Source: Actinomycetes bacterium
GTDB lineage: Bacteria > Actinomycetota > Actinomycetes > Mycobacteriales > Micromonosporaceae
DNA length: 14,019 nucleotides
Assembly: GCA_023437285.1 (NCBI GenBank)
Contig: JAEZGP010000532.1
Span: 1 to 14,019, forward strand
Direction of reading: 5' to 3'
Made by a program: the position numbers and the translations under genes. Of this stretch, positions 7,163 through 12,885 are shown in pieces (the stretch's first letter is position 1; each line of letters begins with the position of its first letter). The notes below the pieces were generated by a model that saw only the letters and a program-made list of their open reading frames with translations, was not told where the DNA came from and did no database searches.

Positions 7163-8178
7163 CCGGACAGCTCGATGGTCGTCGGAAGGCCGAACCGCCG
7201 GGGCAGGTGCGGGTCGAGGAAGCGGGTGATGGTGCCGATCCTGTCGCCATGCAGGTCGAGCACCATGACCCCTTCCGCGTGCGCCGCCCGCCCGGCGGCG
7301 TCGGCGAGGTAGAAGGCGAAGGCGGGTTGAAGGTTGGCACTGGTGGGGCGGAGGTGGAACCGGCGGCCCGCGCGCCAGTCGGCGCTGGCCTGGAAGAACG
7401 CGCCGATGGCGGCGGGGGCCTGGTACACGTGCGGCGCGGGTGGCATCGCCAGCCAGGCGTCGTCGGTGAGCAGGGCGATCACGCCGTCGATGTCATCCGC
7501 GACGAACGCCTCGGCGAAGGCACGGCTGATGCGCCGCTCGGCGGCGGAGCCGCGCGCGGGCGGGGCATGCCGCTCCCGGGCACGGCGGCGCTGGTCGATC
7601 GAGGCGCGCGCGCGTTGGAGGGCGCCCTTGACGGCGGTCGTGGTCGTTTGCAGCATGGTCGCGACCTCGGCGGTCGAGTATCCCAGGACATCGCGCAGCA
7701 CCAGGCTGGCGGCCTGGCGGGGCGGCAGCGCCTGCAGCCAGGCGACGAAGGCCAGTTCCACCGTCTCGCGGATCTGGGACTGTGCCTCGGGATCGGGCGT
7801 GGCGTCGATCAGCTGCCTGAGCAGCACGTCCGGGTACGGCTGCAACCACGGCAGATCGCCGTGACGGGTGGGCGGGGGCGGGTCGAACGGCGGCGGCGGC
7901 ACCTCGGCCGGCCGGCGGCGAGCGTCGCGCAGCGCGTTGAGGCAGCGGTTGGTGGCGATCCGGTAGAGCCAGGCGCGCACGGACGAGCGGCCCTCGAACT
8001 CGGCGAGTCCGCGCCACGCCGCCAGCAGCGTCTCCTGCAGCACGTCCTCGGCGTCGGCGACCGAGCCGAGCAGCCGGTAACAGTGCAGGTGCAGTTCGTG
8101 CCGGTACCGGTCGGTCAGGGCGCGGAACGCCTCAGTGTCGCCGGCACGGGCGGCATTGACAGTCGCCTCGTCCACCAT
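7153..8178 (-). CDS. ECF-type RNA polymerase sigma factor with C-terminal SnoaL-like domain
   Basis: 341 residues from the ATG at 8178, chosen over the upstream in-frame ATG at 8265 because GGAGGA (8183-8188) lies 4 nt before it and sigma region 2 begins soon after. Region 2 (about 15-82) contains YRLLGSVADAEDVLQETLLAAW and FEGRSSVRAWLYRIATNRCLNAL. A Pro-rich linker (90-105) leads to region 4 (about 135-190) with LPPRQAASLVLRDVLGYSTAEVA and a helix-turn-helix ending in AVKGALQRARASI. The remaining residues (215-325) form a SnoaL/NTF2-like domain as in the TIGR02960-type and related ECF families, where this domain modulates activity in place of a separate anti-sigma factor. No anti-sigma gene is adjacent. 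It may control the neighbouring cluster, its own gene or the SARP gene; target promoters are unknown. Confidence 0.93.
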   Translation of the reverse strand: MVDEATVNAARAGDTEAFRALTDRYRHELHLHCYRLLGSVADAEDVLQETLLAAWRGLAEFEGRSSVRAWLYRIATNRCLNALRDARRRPAEVPPPPFDPPPPTRHGDLPWLQPYPDVLLRQLIDATPDPEAQSQIRETVELAFVAWLQALPPRQAASLVLRDVLGYSTAEVATMLQTTTTAVKGALQRARASIDQRRRARERHAPPARGSAAERRISRAFAEAFVADDIDGVIALLTDDAWLAMPPAPHVYQAPAAIGAFFQASADWRAGRRFHLRPTSANLQPAFAFYLADAAGRAAHAEGVMVLDLHGDRIGTITRFLDPHLPRRFGLPTTIELSGQD

Positions 8179-8182
8179 CGGA

Positions 8183-8188
8183 TCCTCC
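8183..8188 (-). promoter_or_regulatory. Ribosome binding site that sets the sigma factor start
   Basis: The minus strand reads GGAGGA, TCCG, ATG, which selects position 8178 as the start over the upstream ATG at 8265, which has no such sequence. Confidence 0.75.
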
Positions 8189-8342
8189 GCCGCCCGTGCT
8201 GTCGCGTTGGCTGAATCGGTCGCCCACCGTTCCGTTCTCGCCGACGTCGGTGTCTTAACAAGCACGGCAGACCAACGGACAGGCTAAGCCATAGCGATGG
8301 AGCTATCCGTGCATGACTGTCCAATTTAAACCAATTAGTACG

Positions 8343-8348
8343 CATAAT
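8343..8348 (+). promoter_or_regulatory. Candidate -10 element of the SARP gene promoter
   Basis: CATAAT matches TATAAT at five of six positions and sits in the only A/T-rich stretch upstream of the SARP gene, 67 nt before its ATG. No good -35 hexamer lies 16-18 bp upstream, as is common in promoters needing an activator. The CCAATT direct repeat overlaps the expected -35 zone, which suits an activator that reads direct repeats with helical spacing. Confidence 0.35.
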
Positions 8349-8377
8349 GACGTTGCTCACCGTACAGCAGGCGTTAC

Positions 8378-8399
8378 CTATCGTCAGGCGGAGCGATAG
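8378..8399 (+). repeat. Inverted repeat in the presumed 5' leader of the SARP gene
   Basis: CTATCG (8378-8383) and CGATAG (8394-8399) are perfect 6-bp arms around a 10-nt spacer, ending 4 nt before the ribosome binding site. It could be a protein operator or a leader hairpin. Confidence 0.45.
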
Positions 8400-8403
8400 T
8401 GGT

Positions 8404-8412
8404 GAAAGGGGA
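8404..8412 (+). promoter_or_regulatory. Ribosome binding site that sets the SARP start
   Basis: GAAAGGGGA lies 3 nt before the ATG at 8416. The frame is open to 8347, but those 23 codons contain the inverted repeat and have no Shine-Dalgarno sequence, so the later ATG is preferred. Confidence 0.65.
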
Positions 8413-8415
8413 CAG

Positions 8416-9234
8416 ATGAACCTCGTGGACACGTCCGAGCGGGAGGCCGACACGCAGGCCGCCCGCTATCAGGCATCGTTCTTCGGACCGTTTCGGATCA
8501 CCCTGAACGGCAACCCGCTCGGCGAGCCCACCTGGCGCCGCAACCGCGCCCGGACCCTGCTCAAATGGTTCCTGATCAATCCGTCCACCAGCTTCAGCGA
8601 GGAACAGTTGTGCGCATACTTCTGGCCGGACCGCTGCCGGCAGAAGGCGTCCAACAACCTGCATGTGACGCTGCACTACCTGCGGCACGTCCTGGAGCCG
8701 GGACTGCCACCCCGCGGGCTGTCGACCTTCGTACGCCGCAACGCGAACAAGCACTACTGGTTCGACCCGCAGGGCCTGTGGTGGACGGACGTGTCGGAGG
8801 TGCGGGACCTGCTCGCGGCCGCCCGCCTGGCCAAGCGCCGGGGCGACGTGGCCCAGGCGATCCGGCTCTACGAGCGGTCCGTGTCCTACTACCAGCTGAC
8901 GTTCCTGCCGGAGGAACTCTACGAGGACGTCTTCTCCACCCACCGGTTCGAGCACGACACCGCGCACGCCGATTCGCTCAACGAGCTGATGCACCTGTAC
9001 CTGTGCGCGGGCCAGCTGCCGAACGCGCTGTCCTGCGCCACGCAGCTGCTCGCCATCGACCCGTCCTGCGAGAACGCGGTGAAGAGCATCGTCCATGTGT
9101 ACCTGCGGCAGGGAAATGTTTCCGGCGCGCTGCGCCAGCTCGACGACTTCCTCGCCGGCCAGGCACGGCAGGGCGGCGCAACGGTGGGCAGTGAACTGCT
9201 GACCTTGCGCAGCAACATCCTGCTGGCGCGCTGA
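8416..9234 (+). CDS. SARP-type (BTAD domain) transcriptional activator
   Basis: 272 residues. The N-terminal part (about 20-115) is an OmpR-like winged helix: FFGPFRITLNGNPL, then RARTLLKWFLINPSTSFSEE, LCAYFWPD and the recognition region NNLHVTLHYLRHVLEP. The rest (about 125-272) is an all-helical bacterial transcriptional activation domain with TPR-like repeats (AIRLYERSVSYY, LMHLYLCAGQLPNALSCATQLLAIDP, VYLRQGNVSGALRQLDDFLA). There is no ATPase domain, so it is a small SARP. Members bind direct repeats near -35 boxes and recruit RNA polymerase to antibiotic biosynthesis promoters. Its place beside a polyketide operon makes it the probable pathway-specific activator. No TTA codon is seen in the frame, so bldA control of this gene is not indicated. 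A strong hairpin follows directly after the stop. Confidence 0.92.
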   Translation: MNLVDTSEREADTQAARYQASFFGPFRITLNGNPLGEPTWRRNRARTLLKWFLINPSTSFSEEQLCAYFWPDRCRQKASNNLHVTLHYLRHVLEPGLPPRGLSTFVRRNANKHYWFDPQGLWWTDVSEVRDLLAAARLAKRRGDVAQAIRLYERSVSYYQLTFLPEELYEDVFSTHRFEHDTAHADSLNELMHLYLCAGQLPNALSCATQLLAIDPSCENAVKSIVHVYLRQGNVSGALRQLDDFLAGQARQGGATVGSELLTLRSNILLAR

Positions 9235-9267
9235 CCCGCAGCGGCGCCGCGTCAGGCATGCTGCGGG
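9235..9267 (+). terminator. Hairpin terminator after the SARP gene
   Basis: CCCGCAGC (9235-9242) and GCTGCGGG (9260-9267) form a perfect 8-bp GC-rich stem beginning with the base after the stop codon; the 17-nt loop starts within another palindrome (GCGGCGCCGC, 9241-9250). No U tract follows, which is usual for actinomycete terminators. Confidence 0.6.
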
Positions 9268-9283
9268 CCCGGCGTGGCCGGGC
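9267..9283. terminator. Second tight hairpin downstream of the SARP gene
   Basis: GCCCGGC (9267-9273), GTG, GCCGGGC (9277-9283) is a perfect 7-bp stem with a 3-nt loop. It follows the first hairpin with no gap and could act with it as a double terminator that isolates the DNA ligase gene. Confidence 0.5.
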
Positions 9284-9310
9284 GTCGCGCGATGTGTCGC
9301 ACCCGGGCGA

Positions 9311-9316
9311 TAGGTT
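9311..9316 (+). promoter_or_regulatory. Candidate -10 element for leaderless ligase mRNA
   Basis: TAGGTT fits the actinomycete TAnnnT -10 pattern and ends 8 nt before the ATG at 9325, so transcription would start at or next to the start codon. No Shine-Dalgarno sequence precedes that ATG. The -35 region is weak. Confidence 0.45.
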
Positions 9317-9324
9317 CTCGGGCC

Positions 9325-11346
9325 ATGACCGTCCCCACCACGCCGTTCGCCGACCGCGCCGAGTTCGACGCCGCGGTCGCCACCGCCCGCGACGCCGCCA
9401 CCGCCTACTACGACACGGCGGTCATGGTCATGCCGGACGCCGACTACGACGTCCTCACCGAGCGCATCGCGGTCACCGTCGCCGTCCACCCCGACTGGGA
9501 CGACCAGGGGCTCACCACCGAGGTGGCGGCCGGCGCGTCGGCCGGTGGCGACGTGGTGCACCCGACGCCGATGCTGTCCCTGGACAAGGTCAAGACCCGC
9601 GACGACCTGGCCGCGTTCGTCGTGCGGCTCGCCGACCCGGCCGTCGTCGAGGTGAAGCTCGACGGCCTGGCGGTCCGCGCGCGCTACCGCGACGGCCGGC
9701 TCGCCCTCGTCGCCACCCGCGGCGACGGCAGCACCGGCGAGGACGTGACGGTCCAGGCGATGCGCGACGGCGGCATCGCCGGCCTGCCGATCACGCTGGC
9801 CGCGCCGTTCACCGGGGAGGTGCGCGGGGAGGTCTACATGACCGACGCCGACTTCCTGACCGCGAACGCCAACCGCGTCGCCGCCGGCGGCAAGGCGTTC
9901 GTCAACGCCCGCAACGCGACCGCCGGCGCCCTGCGCACCCAGACCGCCGTCGCGGCCACGCCGATGACCTTCGCGGCCTACGAGGTGACGGGAGACGAGG
10001 CCGACGGGTTCACCGGCCACTCGGCCCGGATGGCCTACGCCGGCTCGCTCGGCTTCGCCACGGCGTACGAGCTGACCCGCGCGGCCGCCGGCGGCGAGGT
10101 GGTGCTCGACGGGGCCGACGAGGTCCTCGCGGTCATCGACGCGATCGAGAAGGCCCGCCCGACGCTCGGTTACCAGATCGACGGCGCGGTCATCAAGGCC
10201 GAGACCGACGCGGCGCGCGATCGGCTCGGCATGGCCAGCCGCACGCCGTACTGGGCGGCCGCGTTCAAGTACCCGCCCGACACCGGCTTCTCGGTGCTGC
10301 GCGCCATCGAGGTCGCCGTCGGCCGCACCGGCCGGGCGTCGTTCCGGGCGGTCATCGACCCGGTGTTTGTCGGCGGCTCCACGATCACGTACGCGAGCCT
10401 GCACAACGCGCCGTGGATCGTGGCGCAGGGGCTCGCCATCGGCATGAAGGTCGCCGTCCTGCGGGCCGGTGACGTCATCCCGCGCGTGACCGCCGCCGTG
10501 GGCGAGCAGCCCGAGGGGCTCACCGCCTGGCAGCCACCCGACGCGTGCCCGCAGTGCGACCAGGAGTGGGACAGGTCCAGCCTGCTGTGGCGCTGCCACA
10601 CCGCCTCGTGCGCGGCGGTCAACGCGCTCGTCTACTGGTGCAGCCGCGAGGCCCTCGACGTCGAGCGCATCGGCGAGTCGATCTGCGAGGCCCTGGTCGA
10701 GCAGGGGCTGGCCACCACGGTCGCCGACCTGTACGAGCTGACGGTCGACGACCTGGCCAACCTCCCGATGGGCACGACCTCCACCGGGGCCGTGCGGCGG
10801 CTCGGGCTGGCCAACGCCACCGAGATCGTCGCCCAGCTGGAGGCGAGCAAGGCCCAGCCGCTCAACCGGGTCATCACCGGCCTCGGCATCCGGATGACCG
10901 GCCGGTCCGTGGGCCGGTGGCTCGCCGCCCGGTTCCGGTCCATGGCGGCGCTACGCGCCGCGACCGTCGAAGAGATCGCCGAGATCGACAAGATGGGCCT
11001 GATCAAGGCCCAGGCGGTCGTCGACGGCCTCGTCGCGATGGGTCCGGTGATCGACCGGCTGGCCGCCCACGGCCTCACCATGGAGGTCGTCGACGACGGC
11101 GGGCAGCGCCCCTGGGACGGCAAGAAGGTCGTGGTCAGCGGGTCGGTGCCGGGCATGAGCCGCACGCAGGCCCAGGAGGCCGCCGCCCGGCTCGGCGCCA
11201 CCGTGTCCGGATCGGTCAGCAGGAACACCGACCTGCTCGTGGCGGGCGAGGGCGCGGGCAGCAAGCTGGCCAAGGCCCAGGAACTGTCGGTAGAGGTGAT
11301 GACCGCCGAGGACTTCGCCGCCCTCTACGCCGCCACGTTCGCCTGA
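9325..11346 (+). CDS. ligA: NAD-dependent DNA ligase (divergent LigA)
   Basis: 673 residues; seals nicks in DNA using NAD+. The ATG at 9325 is preferred to an upstream ATG at 9274, which lies in the terminator hairpin. A compact domain Ia (about 10-65, including YYDTAV and DADYD) precedes HPTPMLSLDKV (79-89). The adenylated lysine is K111 in KLDG. Other nucleotidyltransferase motifs are RGEVYM (167-172), DGAVIK (286-291) and AAFKYPP (311-317). The OB fold (about 325-395) is followed by a four-cysteine zinc finger (C408, C411, C424, C429), helix-hairpin-helix repeats (about 440-585) and a C-terminal BRCT domain (about 596-670, KKVVVSGSVPGMSR). All essential residues are present, so it should be active. 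Domain Ia and the zinc finger spacing differ from housekeeping actinobacterial LigA as I remember it, so it may be a second, accessory ligase. It is probably not part of the polyketide cluster. Confidence 0.94.
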   Translation: MTVPTTPFADRAEFDAAVATARDAATAYYDTAVMVMPDADYDVLTERIAVTVAVHPDWDDQGLTTEVAAGASAGGDVVHPTPMLSLDKVKTRDDLAAFVVRLADPAVVEVKLDGLAVRARYRDGRLALVATRGDGSTGEDVTVQAMRDGGIAGLPITLAAPFTGEVRGEVYMTDADFLTANANRVAAGGKAFVNARNATAGALRTQTAVAATPMTFAAYEVTGDEADGFTGHSARMAYAGSLGFATAYELTRAAAGGEVVLDGADEVLAVIDAIEKARPTLGYQIDGAVIKAETDAARDRLGMASRTPYWAAAFKYPPDTGFSVLRAIEVAVGRTGRASFRAVIDPVFVGGSTITYASLHNAPWIVAQGLAIGMKVAVLRAGDVIPRVTAAVGEQPEGLTAWQPPDACPQCDQEWDRSSLLWRCHTASCAAVNALVYWCSREALDVERIGESICEALVEQGLATTVADLYELTVDDLANLPMGTTSTGAVRRLGLANATEIVAQLEASKAQPLNRVITGLGIRMTGRSVGRWLAARFRSMAALRAATVEEIAEIDKMGLIKAQAVVDGLVAMGPVIDRLAAHGLTMEVVDDGGQRPWDGKKVVVSGSVPGMSRTQAQEAAARLGATVSGSVSRNTDLLVAGEGAGSKLAKAQELSVEVMTAEDFAALYAATFA

Positions 11347-11377
11347 GCGACCCCGCTGCCCGGCCGCCGTCGCTCAG
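11343..11377. terminator. Bidirectional terminator containing both stop codons
   Basis: CTGAGCGAC (11343-11351) and GTCGCTCAG (11369-11377) are perfect 9-bp arms around a 17-nt GC-rich loop. The left arm holds the TGA of the ligase gene (11344-11346), the right arm the TGA of the minus-strand lipoprotein gene (11374-11376). The symmetry suits termination of both converging transcripts. Confidence 0.65.
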
Positions 11378-12114
11378 TGCCGCACCGTGACGTTCCCCGA
11401 ATCGGCCGTGGCGACGATGGTGCGGGTCGCGTCAGCCGACTCGGTGACGGTGACCGTACGCCGGCCCGAGTCCGTGTCCGCGCGCACCCGGTAGCCGCCA
11501 TCGGCCTGCGGTACGGTCAGCGTCACGTTGCCGGAGTCGGCCCGCGCGTCCACGGTCGCCGGCACCGCCACGAAGGTGAGCGCGATATTGCCCGAATCGG
11601 CCTTTGCCACGAGGTCGCCGGAGAGTAGCCCCGAACCGTCGATGTTGCCGGAGTCCGTTTCCGCCCGCACGGTGCCGGCCGCCCCGTCGAGCCTGACGTT
11701 GCCCGAGTCGGCGCGCACGTCGGCGCCGCCCGTCATGCCGGTGAGAGTGATATCGCCGGAGTCCGTGCGGACGAACACCGACGCGGCGGCGGGGACCTTC
11801 ACACCGTAGTCAACGTCGCAGGTGCCGAACCTGGGGCACTTCACCGAGACGCGCATGGTGGCGCCCTCGAACGTCTCCGTCACGACCGGCTTGTCCGTGC
11901 GCCACCGCAGCCGGCGCGAGACGGAGACGACCTCACCGGTGGCGGGGGAGAACACGACATCGCCCGAGTCCAGCTCGATCTCCACCCGGCTGACCCGCTC
12001 GGCGTACTCCTGACTCTGGTCCTCGGTCCTGATCTGGCCGGTCAAGCCGCAGCCGCCGAGGGCAAAGGTCAGCGCACCCGCGATGGCGACCGTGAGTCCG
12101 GTTTTTATCCGCAT
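11374..12114 (-). CDS. DUF4097-type lipoprotein with DSG repeats
   Basis: 246 residues from the second ATG; the first ATG at 12120 directly abuts AGGAGG, too close for initiation, while the ATG at 12114 has a 6-nt spacing. The signal peptide ends in a lipobox LGGC with C22 as the lipidated cysteine, so the protein is probably anchored outside the membrane. After a first DSG turn at residue 49 and a less regular segment with two cysteines (C93, C99), short units recur with DSGD, DSGN or DSGR at 118, 136, 154, 173, 193, 215 and 238, spaced 18-23 residues, as in the DUF4097 beta-strand repeat (putative adhesin/beta-helix) family. Each unit has alternating hydrophobic residues, which fits a right-handed beta solenoid. 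Its ligand and role are unknown. It is the last gene of the minus-strand group and converges on the ligase gene. Confidence 0.88.
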   Translation of the reverse strand: MRIKTGLTVAIAGALTFALGGCGLTGQIRTEDQSQEYAERVSRVEIELDSGDVVFSPATGEVVSVSRRLRWRTDKPVVTETFEGATMRVSVKCPRFGTCDVDYGVKVPAAASVFVRTDSGDITLTGMTGGADVRADSGNVRLDGAAGTVRAETDSGNIDGSGLLSGDLVAKADSGNIALTFVAVPATVDARADSGNVTLTVPQADGGYRVRADTDSGRRTVTVTESADATRTIVATADSGNVTVRH

Positions 12115-12120
12115 GGTCAT

Positions 12121-12141
12121 CCTCCTGGATCGGTTCCAGGA
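12121..12141 (-). promoter_or_regulatory. Ribosome binding site inside a 5' leader hairpin of the lipoprotein gene
   Basis: On the minus strand TCCTGGA (12141-12135), ACCGA, TCCAGGA (12129-12123) gives a perfect 7-bp stem with a 5-nt loop. The last bases of its 3' arm are the AGGA of the Shine-Dalgarno AGGAGG (12126-12121). Folding would partly hide the ribosome binding site. Confidence 0.45.
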
Positions 12142-12145
12142 ACTG

Positions 12146-12151
12146 ACAGTA
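12146..12151 (-). promoter_or_regulatory. Possible -10 element for the lipoprotein gene
   Basis: The minus strand reads TACTGT, a TAnnnT match 31 nt before the chosen ATG. No convincing -35 box is seen at 16-18 bp, so this is a weak call. If used, the mRNA would begin almost at the leader hairpin. Confidence 0.25.
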
Positions 12152-12180
12152 GGCAGTCCGTGCGGCGGCGCCCATGCGGA

Positions 12181-12228
12181 TGACCGGCCTTTTCCCCTGC
12201 GGCTAGCCCCACCCCCGGCCGCCGGTCA
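12181..12228 (-). terminator. Candidate terminator after the DivIVA-like gene
   Basis: TGACCGGC (12181-12188) and GCCGGTCA (12221-12228) are perfect 8-bp arms; the right arm includes the minus-strand stop codon (12226-12228). The 32-nt loop contains a further palindrome GGCTAGCC (12201-12208). The long loop makes this less certain than the other hairpins here. Confidence 0.35.
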
Positions 12229-12849
12229 CGGCCAGGCGTGGTCGCGGGAACGCTGCGCCGGGGCGGACGGGCTCGTCAGCAGGTTCATGTCGTGCTTGAT
12301 GACCTCGGCGATGGCCTGGGCGTTGTCGCCGAGCGCCACGACGTTGCGCATGATCACATTAAGCATGGCGTGCAGGCGCAGGCGCGTCTCCTCGCCGGCC
12401 TCGTACGACGGGCCGGCCGCGCGGCGGTAGGTGGCGGCCGCCCGGTCGGCCTCCTCGCGCGCCTCGGCCATCATCGCGGCCGCCTGGGCCTGCGCGTCGC
12501 TGATCTCGGCGGCGGCCTGTGCGCGGGCCGCGTCGAGCTCGCGTTCGGCCTGCTCCTGAGCGCGGGCGATGATGCTGACCGCCTGCGTGGTGACCTCACG
12601 CTGGCTGCGGACCGCCGGGTCCTCGCCGCGCTGGCGGTACCAGTCCTTGAGCCGGCGGTTCTCCTGCTGCAGGGCCGCCACGTCCTCGTCGCGCGCCCGC
12701 AACTCCTCGCCGATGAGCAACAGAAAGTCGCGCACCTCGCCCTGGTCGTACCCGCGTCCGCCCAGGCGCGAGCTGAGCGTGAACTCGCGGTGGACCACGT
12801 CGTCGGGGCGTACGCGCGGCCGGCGGTACGCGTCGTAGTTCGTGCTCAT
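12226..12849 (-). CDS. DivIVA-domain coiled-coil protein
   Basis: 207 residues. The N-terminal DivIVA signature (about 14-50) reads PDDVVHREFTLSSRLGGRGY followed by DQGEVRDFLLLIGEEL, the lipid-binding segment that in relatives recognises curved membranes at poles or septa. Long coiled coils follow (about 45-72 and 85-145), rich in Ala, Glu, Gln and Arg, and a short C-terminal helix with few charges (155-190). It is much smaller and less charged than the main growth-pole DivIVA (Wag31) of actinobacteria, so I read it as an accessory DivIVA-like protein and give no symbol. The Shine-Dalgarno sequence before the ATG is weak (ACGGGG). It starts 36 nt after the flavohaemoglobin stop, so co-transcription with that gene is likely. 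Confidence 0.87.
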   Translation of the reverse strand: MSTNYDAYRRPRVRPDDVVHREFTLSSRLGGRGYDQGEVRDFLLLIGEELRARDEDVAALQQENRRLKDWYRQRGEDPAVRSQREVTTQAVSIIARAQEQAERELDAARAQAAAEISDAQAQAAAMMAEAREEADRAAATYRRAAGPSYEAGEETRLRLHAMLNVIMRNVVALGDNAQAIAEVIKHDMNLLTSPSAPAQRSRDHAWP

Positions 12850-12885
12850 CAGGCATGGGCCCCGTTCGTCAGGTGGGCGGATCGG

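Larger units (their letters stand above)
8179..8415. promoter_or_regulatory. Divergent regulatory region between sigma factor and SARP genes
   Basis: This 237-bp spacer separates two divergently read regulator genes and must contain both promoters. Its middle (about 8251-8350) is clearly richer in A/T than the rest of the window. Visible elements: a perfect 10-bp palindrome CCGACGTCGG (8241-8250); an inverted repeat ATAGC-N6-GCTAT (8291-8306); a direct repeat of CCAATT with a 10-bp period (8321-8326, 8331-8336); a -10-like CATAAT (8343-8348) facing the SARP gene; and an inverted repeat CTATCG-N10-CGATAG (8378-8399). I found no convincing -35 box for either direction. All roles are inferred. 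Confidence 0.6.

Noticed and set aside
7134..7192. Inverted repeat CGGCCTTC/GAAGGCCG and a small AGTCC-loop-GGAC hairpin around the ferredoxin/sigma stop codons as a terminator
   Set aside because: The 8-bp arms are 43 nt apart within two coding regions, and the small hairpin has only 4 bp plus a mismatch; too weak to call.
8179..8265. N-terminal extension of the sigma factor by 29 residues
   Set aside because: The later ATG has a strong GGAGGA at good spacing and sigma region 2 begins soon after it.
8321..8336. CCAATT direct repeat as a proven SARP box
   Set aside because: The 10-bp period is suggestive, but known SARP sites are usually 11- or 22-bp-spaced heptamers; only two copies are seen, so it is listed only as part of the regulatory region.
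8347..8415. Upstream extension of the SARP protein by 23 residues
   Set aside because: It has no ribosome binding site, overlaps the candidate -10 element and inverted repeat, and adds nothing resembling a SARP N-terminus.
9258..10472. Arg/Gly-rich plus-strand frame of 404 codons inside the ligase gene
   Set aside because: It is the shifted frame of ligA; its repeated RRGRR-like content is a codon bias effect, not a nucleic-acid-binding protein.
11380..12000. Short direct DNA repeats as a CRISPR-like or satellite array
   Set aside because: They are in frame and encode the DSG turns of the lipoprotein; unit sequence and spacing vary as expected for a protein repeat.
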